NCBI GenBank assembly: GCA_963575745.1 | Contig: CAUYUJ010009480.1 | Location: forward strand, 244,747 to 306,746 | Source of the DNA: Prorocentrum cordatum | Lineage: Eukaryota > Sar > Dinophyceae > Prorocentrales > Prorocentraceae | Reading direction: 5' to 3' | DNA length: 62,000 bases | Shown: positions 29,328 to 40,094 of the stretch, piece after piece | Position numbering within the stretch: the first letter of the stretch is position 1 | How the letters are laid out: every line of letters starts with the position of its first letter | Program-made: the position numbers and the translations under genes | Notes under the pieces: generated by a model | What the model was told of the DNA's origin: nothing | Database searches by the model: none | What the model saw: the letters and a program-made list of their open reading frames with translations, nothing else

Positions 29328-31061
29328 GTCCACGTCCAGGAGCTTCTGCACGAGCTCCGGGGACTGCAAGTAGTACACCCCGCGGTGCTTCACCAGAGTC
29401 CGCGCGGGTCGAGCATCTGCCTCGCCCTCGGGCAGGTCATCGTGGTCGCTTGCAGGGTCCGCGCATTGCTCGGAGACGCGCTCCTTCGGCACTGCCCCAA
29501 ACAGGCTCAGTTTGCGGCGGTGCTCCAGGTAGTCTTTCTGCGCACAGACTACGCAGGCTGCCTCGCATCGGGGCGCCGCCTCGCCGCCCGAGAAGCGGTT
29601 GCCCTTGCTGCCCGGGTGACAGAACTGCTGGAAGTGAGCATAATTCTGCACCATGATCCTCTTCTCCTGGGCGGTTATCGGCCTGCAGCCGGCCTCTGCC
29701 ATCAGGAACAGCACCCGTTTGCGGTATTCCGCCTCGCCCGCGTGGCCCTGCTGCTTGCGCCGCGCAAAGTCCTCCTCTGTAAGAAAGTCGCACTCGCAGA
29801 GCTGGCACGCGAGCGGCCCCGCCATGACGGGGCGGGCGGAGAAGACGCGCAGCTGGCCCCCCTCCACCTCGCCGCCGGGAACGTAGCAGGTCTTCCCCGC
29901 GGAAGCGGCCGACGCCCTGCGCACCCGCTCCGCGTACCGCTGTACGAATTCTTTGAGCTGCGCGGGCTGAGTAGCACCGCGGCTGGACACCAGCTCCTTG
30001 TAGACGGCAAGGCGCCGCAGGATTGCCTTGGTCCGGATGCCACTCTCCAGCATCAGCAGGTCCTGGTCGATCCTGTTCTGCGCCTCCTCAGCGAACCCTT
30101 CCATGGGGTTTGGGAGGGCCTCCGCCTCCGCGATGCGAGTCGCTGTTGTGTCATCGGTCTCCGACTGCTGGAGGGCCTGGAGCTCGGCCTCCTGCTCCGG
30201 GGAGAACTGCTTGGCCTTCCGTGCTTTCCGGACTTTCTCGGCGAGCTGCCGCTCTGCGAGGCTACGCCCGGCGTACTCCTTCGGATAGCGGCCGAGGTCT
30301 CGCACCTGCTGCATGAGCTCCTCGGTCTTCCGCTGCAGGAGCTCGTCGGTCTTCGTCTCCGCCTCCTCCTGCTCGAGCTCGTCGGTCTTTTGCTGCAGGG
30401 CCTGGAGCTCGGCCTCCTGTTCTGGCGAGAACTGCTTGGCATGCCGTGCGGCGCGGATTTTCCGGGCCAACTGCCGCTCTGCAGGGCTACGCCCGGCAGA
30501 CTCCTTCGGGGAGCGGCCGAGGTCCCGCACCTGCTGCGTGATATCCTCGCTCTTCTGTCTCCGCTTGAGGTCTGCCTTCTGCTGCGCCTTCTGCTTGGCG
30601 AGTGCTCCTGCTCCCGCTGCCAGAGCAGGCTGAGAAGCACCGCTGCCTGCGGCAGCAGTCTGAGAAGCACCGCCGCCTGCATCCTCCCTGACCTCGCTGG
30701 CGCTGGCTTGCGCCTGTCTGCTGGGGCCGGCGCAGGCGCCAGAGTGTTCGGGGTGGACCCTCGTGGCAGGCTGCAGCCCGCGGAGCTGCGCCTCCTGCTG
30801 CCAGCTCAGCGCCTCTGCTTTCCGTGCTCTGATGAGGCCCGCGGCAAGCCGCTTCTCCTCCGCGCTCGAGCGGCTGGATTGGGTAGGCAGGTGGCCTAGC
30901 TGCAGAATCGCATTGACGAGTTCCTGCGTGGCGGGCTGAGAAGCACCACCATCACCACCGGCCAGTGCGGCTCGCACACGGTCGCCGCCACTGCCACGGC
31001 GAGCTCCACCTGGGGCGGCCACGACTCCGGCCACGCGCAACCAGACGCCGCCGCGGCACAA
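29325..31061 (-). CDS. Repeat and Cys-rich N-terminal part of the helicase element gene
   Basis: The frame carries three diverged copies of a charged repeat: ILQLGHLPTQSS, QVRDLGRSPKESAGR and QVRDLGRYPKEYAGR, each followed by an ARKA or ARHA segment and an EQEAEL-type end. A Cys/His region follows with CQLCECDF, HFQQFCHPG and CEAACVVCAQ. ASQPA or ATQPA insertions recur near the N-terminus and in the middle. It ends at KLLDVD. Its role is unknown; the Cys-rich part could bind metal. The listed start is the first TTG in frame and is not a proven start. Confidence 0.75.
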   Translation of the reverse strand: MCRGGVWLRVAGVVAAPGGARRGSGGDRVRAALAGGDGGASQPATQELVNAILQLGHLPTQSSRSSAEEKRLAAGLIRARKAEALSWQQEAQLRGLQPATRVHPEHSGACAGPSRQAQASASEVREDAGGGASQTAAAGSGASQPALAAGAGALAKQKAQQKADLKRRQKSEDITQQVRDLGRSPKESAGRSPAERQLARKIRAARHAKQFSPEQEAELQALQQKTDELEQEEAETKTDELLQRKTEELMQQVRDLGRYPKEYAGRSLAERQLAEKVRKARKAKQFSPEQEAELQALQQSETDDTTATRIAEAEALPNPMEGFAEEAQNRIDQDLLMLESGIRTKAILRRLAVYKELVSSRGATQPAQLKEFVQRYAERVRRASAASAGKTCYVPGGEVEGGQLRVFSARPVMAGPLACQLCECDFLTEEDFARRKQQGHAGEAEYRKRVLFLMAEAGCRPITAQEKRIMVQNYAHFQQFCHPGSKGNRFSGGEAAPRCEAACVVCAQKDYLEHRRKLSLFGAVPKERVSEQCADPASDHDDLPEGEADARPARTLVKHRGVYYLQSPELVQKLLDVD

Positions 31062-31199
31062 GTCGGGGCGAGCAACGGGGGCACACTCGAGCCAGCGCAG
31101 CAGTCGTCATGATGTTAACGAGGCAGATGATGACGATGGTGAGGGTGATGCCTGCTGCGCGCCGGCGTGGTGCTCGTGGGTGGGCAATGAACGTCAATG

Positions 31200-32230
31200 A
31201 CCAGCCTTTGAGTCGCGCCTTCCCGAAGCGGGCGCCTGAGGGGCGGAACGGCGGAACCGCTTACATAACTAAACGCAATTGTATAAAGCCGTGGGCCCCG
31301 ATCACATTTACTCCCCCCAACAACCGGCAGATCTCGCCAGACTACCGCCAGGAAAGCAAGGTCGGTCCCCAGGATGTCGATGTATCATATGCACTAACTT
31401 AAAGCGGGCGCGTTACGTTAGGGGAGGGATCAAGGAGAGGAGGCCGGCGAGGGGGGGGCTGTGCCCATCCGAGGGAACGGGGCAGCCCCCCCCGCCCCAA
31501 AAAATGCTTCGGCCTCTCAAGGCCCCCCCCGCTCCACGAATCCCATTGGGGGGTCGAGATCCCCGCTCTGCAGTGGGATTCGCGGAACGGGGCGCCCCCC
31601 AGGCGCTTGTTATCTTCGCGCTGGCGCCGGCAGTGTGCACCTGAGGGAGCGCGGGTTGAAATGAGCGAGGGATCAGGAAGGATGTGGAAGGGCGTTCCGC
31701 TCTGAAGCGTCCTCACAATCTGGCAAAACCGCAACCCCTCCCCGGGGGCACCGCGCGTTCTGGACCAGGCACATGCGTCGCCCTAAGTGGGCGCGCAAAT
31801 ATGAGAGGCCCATGTTTGTGTGTCTGTCCCCCAGGAAGGCCCGACATGGCGAGCAGAAGACCCGAACAATTCGCCCGGTGCGTCTGTCCCCCAGGAAGGC
31901 CCGACATGGCGAGCAGAAGGCCCGAATAATTCGTCCGAGGGGCTCCCCAGAGGGGCTCCCCAGAAGGGCGCAGGGAGCCTTCCTCAGAGCCCTGGTGCGC
32001 ACGACCTTGGCCGAAGGCCATCAGATATGCAAGTACAACAGTTCATGCAGGAATCTCTTGTGCATGTGCTGGTGCCACTGCTGCGAGCAGGCAGTGGAAC
32101 GAGAGAGGAGGGGGTATCAACCTTGACCGCCCGCCCCCGCCCCCTTCCCTTGACCGCGCTCCGCGGCCGGGCGCAAGCGCGGCCGGTCGGGGCAGCCGGC
32201 CGGGGCAGCCGGCCGCCCTCCCCTCCTGCT
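31200..32230. other. Unassigned stretch with a 47-bp duplication
   Basis: GTGTCTGTCCCCCAGGAAGG with CCCGACATGGCGAGCAG occurs twice (about 31820 and 31880). GGGGGGCGAGATC-type inverted words occur near 31500-31590. No gene. Confidence 0.5.
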
Positions 32231-32234
32231 CGCC

Positions 32235-32352
32235 CTCCTCCTCCTCCTCCTCCTGTTCGTCCTCGTGCTCCTCCTGCTCGTCCTCTTTCCCCTGCTCCTC
32301 CTCCTCTTCCTCCTCCTCCTCTTTCTCCTGCTCCTCCTCCTCCTCCTCCTCC

Positions 32353-32384
<32 letters not shown>

Positions 32385-33070
32385 CTGCTCGTCCTCGTTC
32401 TCGTCCTCCTCGTCTTGCTCGTCCTCCTCCTCCTGGTGCTCTCTCCTCCTCCTCCTCCTCCTCCTCCTGGTGGTCCTCGTTCTCCTCCTCCTGGTGCTCT
32501 CCCCCCCCCTCCTCCTCCTCGTCCTCCTCCTCCTCCTCCTCCTCGTCCTCCTCCTCCTCTTCCTCCTCCTCCTCCTCCTCCTCCTCCTCCTGGTAGTCCT
32601 CCCCCTCCCCTCCTCCTCCTCCTCCTCCTCTTCCTGGTTCTTCCTGGTCGCCCTCGTTCTCGTCCTCCTCGTCTTGCTCGTCCTCCTCCTCGTGGTGTTC
32701 TCTCCTCCTCCTCCTCCTCCTCCTCCTCCTCCTCCTCCTCCTCCTCCTCCTCCTGGTGGTCCTCGTTCTCCTCCTCCTGGTGCTCTCCCCCCCCCTCCTC
32801 CTCCTCGTCCTCCTCCTCCTCCTCCTCCTCGTCCTCCTCCTCCTCTTCCTCCTCCTCCTCCTCCTCCTCCTCCTCCTGGTAGTCCTCCCCTCCCCTCCTC
32901 CTCCTCCTCCTCCTCTTCCTGGTCGTCCTCCTCCTCCTGGTCGTCCTCCTCCTCCTGCTCGTCCTCGTCCTCCTCCTGCTCGTCCTTCTTCTCCTGCTCC
33001 TCCTGCTCCTCGTCCTGCTCCTGCTCGTCCTCGTCCTCCTGGTCTTGCTCGTCCTCCTCCTCGTCGTGCT
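32235..33070 (+). repeat. (CTC)n complex array with a 288-bp longer-period repeat
   Basis: CTC units with CTCGTCC interruptions. TGGTGGTCCTCGTTCTCC and GGTGCTCTCCCCCCCC recur about 288 bp apart, so the array was also copied in larger blocks. Confidence 0.92.
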
Positions 33071-33774
33071 CTTGCCCCTGCTGAAAATGTGGCCCAGGAA
33101 TGGGAGTTCTGGGAAGTCGAAGAGCACGAAGTTGCCTACAGTTGGCTACGGGCATTCAAAATGTGGCCCGGGAATGGAGTTCTGGGAACTCGAAGAGCAC
33201 GAAGTGGCCTAGAGTTGGCTCCGGGCATTCAAAATGTGGCCCGGGAATGGAGTTCTGGGAACTCGAAGAACACGAAGTGGCCTACAGTTGGCTCCGGGCA
33301 TTCAAAATGTGGCCCGGGAATGGAGTTCTGGGGACTCGAAGACCACGAAGTGGCCTACAGTTGGCTCCGGGCATTCAAAATGTGGCCCGGGAATGGAGTT
33401 CTGGAAAGTCGAAGAACACGAAGTGGCCTACAGTTGGCTCTCCGGGCATTCAGAATGTGGCCCGGGAATGGAGTTCTGGAAACTCGAAGAGCACGAAGTG
33501 TATGACTGTTGGCTTAAAACGACTTCTGCGGCACCCTGTCCGGCACCCGCCCAGACCCCCCTGTGGAGTCATCTGCTGCTCTCTTTTGACACCACTAGAA
33601 ACCTATCAGAACAAACTGTTAGGTAAAACAAATTATCCCGGCAAAGCAACCTAAAGCGATGTGTAGAAGCATATATGGAAACATTCCCCTTAAGATCCAG
33701 ATGAGAATCCAGTTGTAGAATTCTCCTGTTCTCGCAGTCGCAAACGCATTCGCGATGACAGTCGCAGTGGCAAC

Positions 33775-34815
33775 GGCAGTCACAGTCACAGCCTCAGCCT
33801 CAGCCTGCCTCAGTATCAGCCTGCCTCAGCCTCAGCCTCAGCCTGCCTCAGCCTCAGCCTCAGCCTGCTTCAGCCTCAGCCTCAGCTGCCTGCAGCCTCG
33901 GCCTCAGCCTGCATCAGCCTCAGCATCAGCCTGCCTCAGCATCAGCCTCAGCCTGCCTCAGCCTCAGCCTCAGCCTGCTCAGCCCAGCCTCAACCTTTTC
34001 CCAGCCTCAGCCTGCCTCAGCCTCAGAATCAGCCTGCCTCAGCCTCAGCCTCAGCCTGCCTCAGCCTCAGCCTCAGCCTGCTTCAGCCTCAGCCTCAGTC
34101 TGCCTGCAGCCTCGGCCTCAGCCTCAGCCTGCCTCAGCCTGAGCCTGCATCAGCCTCAGCCTCAGCCTCAGCCTGCCTCAGCCTCAGCCTGCCTCAGCCT
34201 CAGCCTCAGCCTGCCTCAGCCTCAGCCTCAGCCTGCTTCAGCCTCAGCCTCAGTCTGCCTTCAGCCTCGGCCTCAGCCTCAGCATGCCTCAGCCTCAGCC
34301 TGCATCAGCCTGAGCCTCAGCCTCAGCCTGCTTCAGCCTCAGCCTCAGTCTGCCTTCAGCCTCGGCCTCAGCCTCAGCCTGCCTAAGCCTCAGCCTGCAT
34401 CAGCCTGAGCCTCAGCCTCAGCCTGCCTCAGCATCAGCCTGCCTCAGCCTCAGCCTCAGCCTGCCTCAGCCTCAGCCTCAGCCTGCTTCAGCCTCAGCCT
34501 CAGTCGGCCTTCAGCCTCGGCCTCAGCCTCAGCCTGCCTCAGCCTCAGCCTGCCTCAGCCTCAGCCTCAGGCTGCTTCAGCCTCAGCCTCAGTCTGCCTT
34601 CAGCCTCGGCCTCAGCCTCAGCCTGCCTCAGCCTCAGCCTGCATCAGCCTCAGCCTCAGCCTCAGCCTGCCTCAGCATCAGCTTGCCTCCGCGTGTGCCT
34701 CAGCCTGCTTCAGCCTCAGCCTCAGCCTCAACCTCAGCCTCAGCCTCAGCCTGCCTCAGCCTCAGCCTGCCTCAGCCTCAGCCTCAGCCTGCCTCAGCAG
34801 CAGCCTGCCTCAGCC
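33775..34815 (+). repeat. (CAGCCT)n array 1
   Basis: About 1 kb of CAGCCTCAGCCT and CAGCCTGCCT units. Confidence 0.97.
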
Positions 34816-35449
34816 TCAGTTGGCTACGGGCATTCAAAATGTGGCCCGGGAATGGAGTTCTGGGAACTCGAAGTACACGAAGTGGCCTACAGTTGGCTCC
34901 AGGCATCCAAAATGTGGCCCGGGAATGGAGTTTTGAGAACTCGAAGAGCACGAAGTGGCCTACAGTTGGCTCCGGGCATTCAAAATGTGGCCCGGGAATG
35001 GAGTTCTGGGGACTCGAAGAGCACGAAGTGGCCTACAGTTGGCTCCGGGCCTTCAAAATGTGGCCAGGGAATGGAGTTCTGGGAAGTCGAAGAGCACGAA
35101 GTGGCCTACAGTTGGCTCCGGGCATTCAGAATGTGGCCCGGGAATGGAGTCCTGGGAGGTCGAAGAGCACGAAGTGTGTGACTGTTGGCTTAAAACGACT
35201 TCTGCGGCACCCTGTCCGGCACCCGCCCAGACCCCCCTGTGGAGTGATCTGTGAGCTCTTTTGAGTCAACTAGAAACCTATCAGTCTTCGCTGTTAGGTA
35301 ATTATCCCGGCAAAGCAACCTAACAGCGATGTGTAGGAGCATATCTGGAAGCATTCCCCTTAAGATTCAGATGAGAATCCAGTTGTAGAATTCTGCTGTT
35401 CTCGCAGTCGTAGTCGCATTCGCGATGACAGTCGCAGCGGCAACGGCAG

Positions 35450-36490
35450 TCACAGTCACAGCCACAGCCTCAGCCTGCCTCAGCCTCAGCCTCAGCCTGC
35501 CTCAGCCTCAGCCTGCCTCAGCCTCAGCCTCAGCCTGCTTCAGCCTCAGCCTCAGTCTGCCTTCAGCCTCAGCCTCAGCCTCAGCCTCAGCCTGCCTCAG
35601 CCTCAGCCTGCATCAGCCTCAGCGTCTGCCTCAGCCTGCCTCAGCGTCTGCCTCAGCCTGCCTCAGCCTCAGCCTCAGCCTCAGCCTCAGCCTCAGCCTC
35701 AGCCTCAGGCTGCCTCAGCATCAGCCTGCCTCAGCCTCAGCCTCAGCCTGCCTCAGCCTCAGCCTCAGCCTGCTTCAGCCTCAGCCTCAGTCTGCCTTCA
35801 GCCTCGGCCTCAGCCTCAGCCTGCCTCAGCCTCAGCCAGCATCAGCCTCAGCCTCAGCCTCAGCCTGCCTCAGCATCAGCCTGCCTCAGCCTCAGCCTCA
35901 GCCTGCCTCAGCCTCAGCCTCAGCCTGCTTCAGCCTCAGCCTCAGTCTGCCTTCAGCCTCGGCCTCAGCCTCAGCCGGCCTCAGCCTCAGCCTGCATCAA
36001 CCTCAGCCTCCTGCCTCAGCCTCAGCCTGCCTCAGCCTCAGCCTCAGCCTGCCTCAGCCTCAGCCTCAGCCTGCTTCAGCCTCAGCCTCAGTCTGCCTTC
36101 AGCCTCGGCCTCAGCCTCAGCCTGCCTCAGCCTCAGCCTGCATCAGCCTCAGCCTCAGCCTCAGCCTGCCTCAGCCTCAGCCTGCCTCAGCCTCAGCCTC
36201 AGCCTGCCTCAGTATCAGCTTGCAGCCTCAGCCTCAGCCTCAGCCTCAGCCTGCTTCAGCCTCAGCCTCAGCTGCCTCAGCCTCAACCTTAGCCTCAGCC
36301 TCAGCCTCAGCCTGCATCAGCCTCAGCCTCAGCCTCAGCCTGCCTCAGCATCAGCCTGCCTCAGCGTCTGCCTCAGCCTGCCTCAGCCTCAGCCTCAGCC
36401 TCAACCTCAGCCTCAGCCTCAGCCTGCCTCAGCCTCAGCCTGCCTCAGCCTCAGCCTCAGCCTGCCTCAGCAGCAGCCTGCCTCAGCCTC
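35450..36490 (+). repeat. (CAGCCT)n array 2
   Basis: About 1 kb, same unit mix as array 1. Confidence 0.97.
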
Positions 36491-36919
36491 AGTTGGCTAC
36501 GGGCATTCAAAATGTGGCCCGGGAATGGAAGCTGGGAACTCGAAGAGCACGAAGTGGCCTGGCTCCGGGCATTCAAAATGTGGCCCGGGAATGGAGTTCT
36601 GGGAACTCGAAGAGCACGAAGTGGCCTACAGTTGGCTCCGGGCATTCAAAATGTGGCCCGGGAATGGAGTTCTGGGAAGTCGAAGAGCACGAAGTCGAAG
36701 CACGAAGTGGCCTACAGTTGGCTCCGGGCATTCAGAATGTGGCCCGGGAATGGAGTTCTGGGAGGTCGAAGAGCACGAAGTGTGTGACTGTTGGCTTAAA
36801 ACGACTTCTGCGGCACCCTGTCTGGCACCCGCCCAGACCCCCCTGTGGAGTCATCTGCTGCTCTCTTTTTAGCCCATTAGAAACCTATCAGTCTTCGCTG
36901 TTAGGTAAAAATCAGGGCG

Positions 36920-37500
36920 GGAGCTTTCTGCCAGCTCTCGGCCTCGGGGGGCCCTCGCCGGGCCTATAGGGCCTGTCAAAAAACGTCTCGGGATGAAAAG
37001 CTGGTCCCGGAGAAAGGGTCGGGACTTCCAGGGACCCCGTATTGAAAAAATCAAGACGTCGCATGTCTGGGGCCCGACCTCCACATCGAGCCAGAGAGCA
37101 CGCGACCCTGGAAGCAGAGACTGCAGACGCGTCTGGGAGGGATCGCGGCTCCAGAGCGTTCTGCACTACACGTGGCTCCGTCCGTGCTGCAGGGGGGCAC
37201 GGCGGTAAAGCGGCCGCCGCGTCATATTGACTGTGGCACCGGCCTTCTGGCCGTTGAGAACGACGGCCAGCGGGACACTGCAACACTACACCATGAACAA
37301 CGCACATGCTGATCCAGCCAGCACGCACGTCACACCACGCGAACCTCAGCTCTGAAGATCGCTGGGTCCACGGGCGAAGCCAGCGCCAAACTGCGAGAGA
37401 AAAAAAAACGCATCCGGGCACACCCCGCTCGGGACGTGGACCCGTTCGCCCACGACGCGAGAGGCAACTGGCTTGGCTATTGCAAGGCCGCCGCCCCTCC
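36920..37500. other. Unassigned stretch
   Basis: ACGTCTCGGGATGAAAAG and GACTTCCAGGGACCCCG near 36985-37045 resemble parts of 2240 and 15835, an unnamed repeat. No exon. Confidence 0.4.
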
Positions 37501-37508
37501 AAGATTAG

Positions 37509-37655
37509 GTCGGGCCTGTCCCCCATACAGGGGGATCTTGGGCGAAAGGTTAAAATACCCCAAAAAGATCCAAAAAGAGTCAAAACAACAATCAAACAAT
37601 TGCCCCCGGACGATTGTTTGACTATTTCTGCATGTTCCTCCTGTGGAGGGAACTC
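37509..37655. mobile_element. Family A element with decayed right end
   Basis: GTCGGGCCTGTCCCCCATAC at the left; TTCCTCCTGTGGAGGGA at the right without the final GCCCGAC. Confidence 0.75.
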
Positions 37656-37828
37656 TAAGGCAGGTGTTGTTGTCTCGCGCCACCGCGCTGCCCGATCGTG
37701 CCCGCGACGATCGCTCTGCCGAGGTGGGCCTGGGCGGCCCTGCCTCGCTCGTGCCGCCGCGCCCCAGAGGCGCTCTGACTGTCTCGCCGGGCGGAGGGAG
37801 GAGGGGTCCTCCTGCGGGGGTGGGAGGG

Positions 37829-38098
37829 ATCCTCCTCTTCCTCCTCCTCCTCCTCCTCCTCCTCCTCCTCCTCCTCCTCCTCCTCCTCCTCCTCCTCCTC
37901 CTCCTCCTCCTCCCCTCCTCCTCCCTCCTCCTCCCTCTCCTCCTCCCTCCTCCTCCTCCTCCTCCTCCTCCTCCTCTCTCCTCCCTCCTCCTCCTCCTCC
38001 TCCTCCTCCCCCTCTCCCTCCTCCTCCCCCCTCCCCCCTCCTCCTCCTCCTCCTCCTCCCCTCCTCCTCCTCCTCCTCCTCCTCCTCCTCCTCCTCCG
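37829..38098 (+). repeat. (CTC)n microsatellite
   Basis: About 270 bp of CTC/TCC units. Confidence 0.96.
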
Positions 38099-38314
38099 CA
38101 CCGGAGGCTGAAGTCAGCCTGGAACGAGGCCTTTTCCGTGAGACTGAGGTCAGGTTCAGCTCTCGGGAGGAGACGAGCCTCCCCGGGGCTCGCGCGCCGG
38201 AGCGCCGTCGGCAGCTTTTGTGCCGCCCCCCGACGAGCTTGACCCCAACACTCGTCTGGACTTTGGGTGTTACAAATGTCGAATGTAATGGTACCTTCAT
38301 GGGCGTTGCCGAGT

Positions 38315-38505
38315 TCCTCCTCCTCCTCCCTTAAAATCTTCCTCCTCCTCTTCCTCTTCCTCTTCCTCCTCCTCCTCCTCCTCTCCTCCTCCTCCTCCTC
38401 CTCCTCCTCCTTCCTCCTCCTGCTCCTGCTCCCTCCCTCCCTCCTCCTGCTCCCTCCCTCCCTCCTCCTCTTCCTCCCCCCTCCTTCCCTCCCCCCCGCC
38501 CTCGT
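38315..38505 (+). repeat. (CTC)n microsatellite just beyond exon 3
   Basis: CTC units with TTCCTC and CTCCCTCC variants; begins 20-30 bp past the exon 3 donor. Confidence 0.95.
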
Positions 38506-38527
38506 GCCCGCGCTCGCCCAGGCCCGC

Positions 38528-38626
38528 CTTGCAGAGCGCCACGCCGACCAGGGTCAGCTCCAGCGCGATCACTGTGAGGTATACATCCATCTTCTCGGGC
38601 ACCAGCCCGAGCGAGCCCCGGACGTC
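38528..38626 (-). CDS. Split gene exon 3 (first membrane segment)
   Basis: The 33-codon exon begins after CCCGGAG and reads DVRGSLGLVPEKMDVY, followed by a hydrophobic stretch LTVIALELTLVGVALC and a final K. It ends TGCAAG with a GC donor. 30 of 33 codons end in G or C. KMDVY followed by a membrane helix is what I recall at this place in the dinoflagellate family. It is phase 0 at both ends and joins exon 4 as ALCK-GRMPFG. Confidence 0.82.
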
Positions 38627-39129
38627 CTCCGGGACCGAAGAGCCGTCGTCGTCGCCGCCGCCGCCGCCGTCGTCGCCCACGTCCCCCCTCCTCCTCCGCC
38701 ATGGCACGAGGAACTGGAGCCCTGAAGGAAACGGGCCGTGGAAGGGGGCGCGGAAGAGGAGCATGTGCTTGTTTGACACAAGCGCGTTCCACGACTCACA
38801 AAGTAACTGCGCGCAACCAGCCTGGATCCGCCGCGGGGGATGGACGGTCCATTCCGTCGCGGCCAACATGTGCCTATTCGGACGCTTGCGAGTTGGCACT
38901 TTGCGAGTAGTGGAACGCGCTCGGCGACGTTCAACGGTGCCTGAGGATCTGCTTCTTACATATGGAAAGCTCAAGGCCAAACGCCATTGAACTCGAGGCG
39001 CTTGCCTCTGGGCTTCGGCTCCCCCACGCCGCTCCGCGGAGGGACCGCCTCGCCCACAGGTAGGAGCTCGACCACCAGAAACCTTCCACAAGAAACCCAG
39101 CCCTGAACCCCCAGGACGTCAATTGATTT

Positions 39130-39230
39130 TCGGTGTGGGAACGTCACGCTTTCCATCGCAAAACCATGGAAACCCAAGAAACCCAGGGCATCCTGGAGTC
39201 AAGCAGGGTGTTTCTTGGCATGGGCCGCCA
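39130..39230. mobile_element. Repeat with GAAACCCAAGAAACCCAGGG, best copy
   Basis: GTGTGGGAACGTCACGC, GAAACCCAAGAAACCCAGGG and AGCAGGGTGTTTCTTG. Related at 16515-16590 and, reversed, at 10000-10095. Confidence 0.6.
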
Positions 39231-39237
39231 CTTTAGA

Positions 39238-39305
39238 AGAACAAGCGCCATAAACATAAACTGTTGGCGCTCCGCGCAGAGTTTTTGGATCCAGCAACAA
39301 TAAAC
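39238..39305. mobile_element. Family E left arm only
   Basis: GCCATAAACATAAACTGTTG, GCGCTCCGCGCAGAG and TTTTTGGATCC match one arm of the complete copies. Confidence 0.65.
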
Positions 39306-39548
39306 GTGAATATAGCTGGGACAAACAACAACTCATGCCGAAGAGGACTCTCACGCATACCACACCCATAGGCGGGCGGACCCGGACGAGCGGGTCGGAG
39401 CGTGTCGGGGCGGGCGCACCTGCGGGTTTGTGCCGTGGCGGCCTGCGCGCTGGCTTCCCGGCACGGCGCGGACCATCCCACCTGGAACAGGCCTGGCTGT
39501 TTTTGGCAGCCGAGGCCGTTCATCGGAGGCCTCCCAAAGGAAGTCCGA

Positions 39549-39937
39549 GCAGATGGGGTCGGAGGATCGCGCCTCAACGCCGATGAATCGCCGATGCATC
39601 GCCGATGCATCGGCGACGTCGGCGATTTCGGTGACAACTCATGGGAGCCTCCCATATCATCTCGTCGATTCTTACAAATCGACGCTAATCGACGCTAGTC
39701 GACGCTAAATCGACGCTGAACGACGCCAAGTCGGCACTATCTCATCGGCTCCCAGACGCTAATCGACGCTAGTCGACGAAGACTGCATTAAGAGGGTACA
39801 CCCGGCACCCATGATTTGCTACCGAAGGCGATGCATCGGTGTCGCCGGCGTAGAGAAAATCTGGCTCCACATCGAGCCGCATCAACGATGCATCGGCGAT
39901 GCGGCGCGATCCTCCAGCCCCACCTGCCCCGACACCA
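39549..39937. mobile_element. Family F element split by an ATCGACGCTAG minisatellite
   Basis: Left end AGATGGGGTCGGAGGATCGC at 39550; right end GATGCGGCGCGATCCTCC near 39900-39917. Between lie about ten 11-bp AATCGACGCT units (39655-39790). Confidence 0.6.
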
Positions 39938-40094
39938 TCTGGGAGGCCCAAAATCCCAGCAGCCCTCTGGGCACAGGTGGTCTAGGGCGGGTTCTCTTCC
40001 AATCCCCTTCTGCCCCTTCGGGGAGGGGTTTACCCCTCCCCTGCGGTGCGAACTGCGAACATGTCGGTTCCAGCGGAGCAACGTCTTCAGCCGA

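Larger units (their letters stand above)
27632..31061 (-). pseudogene. Cys-rich/PIF1-type helicase element gene, frameshifted and probably internally deleted
   Basis: One gene in two frames. The upstream part (31061-29325, about 578 codons) has three copies of a charged 45-60 residue repeat containing SPEQEAELQALQQ, then a Cys-rich stretch (CQLCECDF, CVVCAQKDYL), and stops at KLLDVD-TAG. The downstream part resumes one frame over about 10 bases later with RPDKTTHLLPVASA and continues to 27632. In related dinoflagellate ORFs, as I recall them, a long DUF6570/Helitron-like region lies between these parts; here it is absent. The same-strand ATG start is unclear: upstream of 31061 the frame meets a TGA near 31110 with no ATG between. 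The gene lies in intron 3 of the split gene and is followed by the 72-bp tandem array. Confidence 0.8.
33076..36912 (+). repeat. Compound higher-order array, about 1.6-1.7 kb period
   Basis: Each block has 72-bp units (GGCATTCAAAATGTGGCCCG), a fixed spacer with GGCTTAAAACGACTTC and the ATTATCCCGG module, then a CAGCCT array. TGTRTGACTGTTGGCTT recurs at 33499, 35175 and 36781. All frames here are products of the repeat. Confidence 0.95.

Noticed and set aside
27575-29656. 693-codon plus-strand frame
   Set aside because: Antisense shadow of the helicase gene with no recognisable motif.
29196-30899. 567-codon plus-strand frame rich in Leu
   Set aside because: Antisense shadow of the repeat/Cys-rich part of the helicase gene.
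33755-36969. Ala/Ser/Pro/Gln-rich frames of 200-514 codons
   Set aside because: Products of the CAGCCT and 72-bp tandem repeats.
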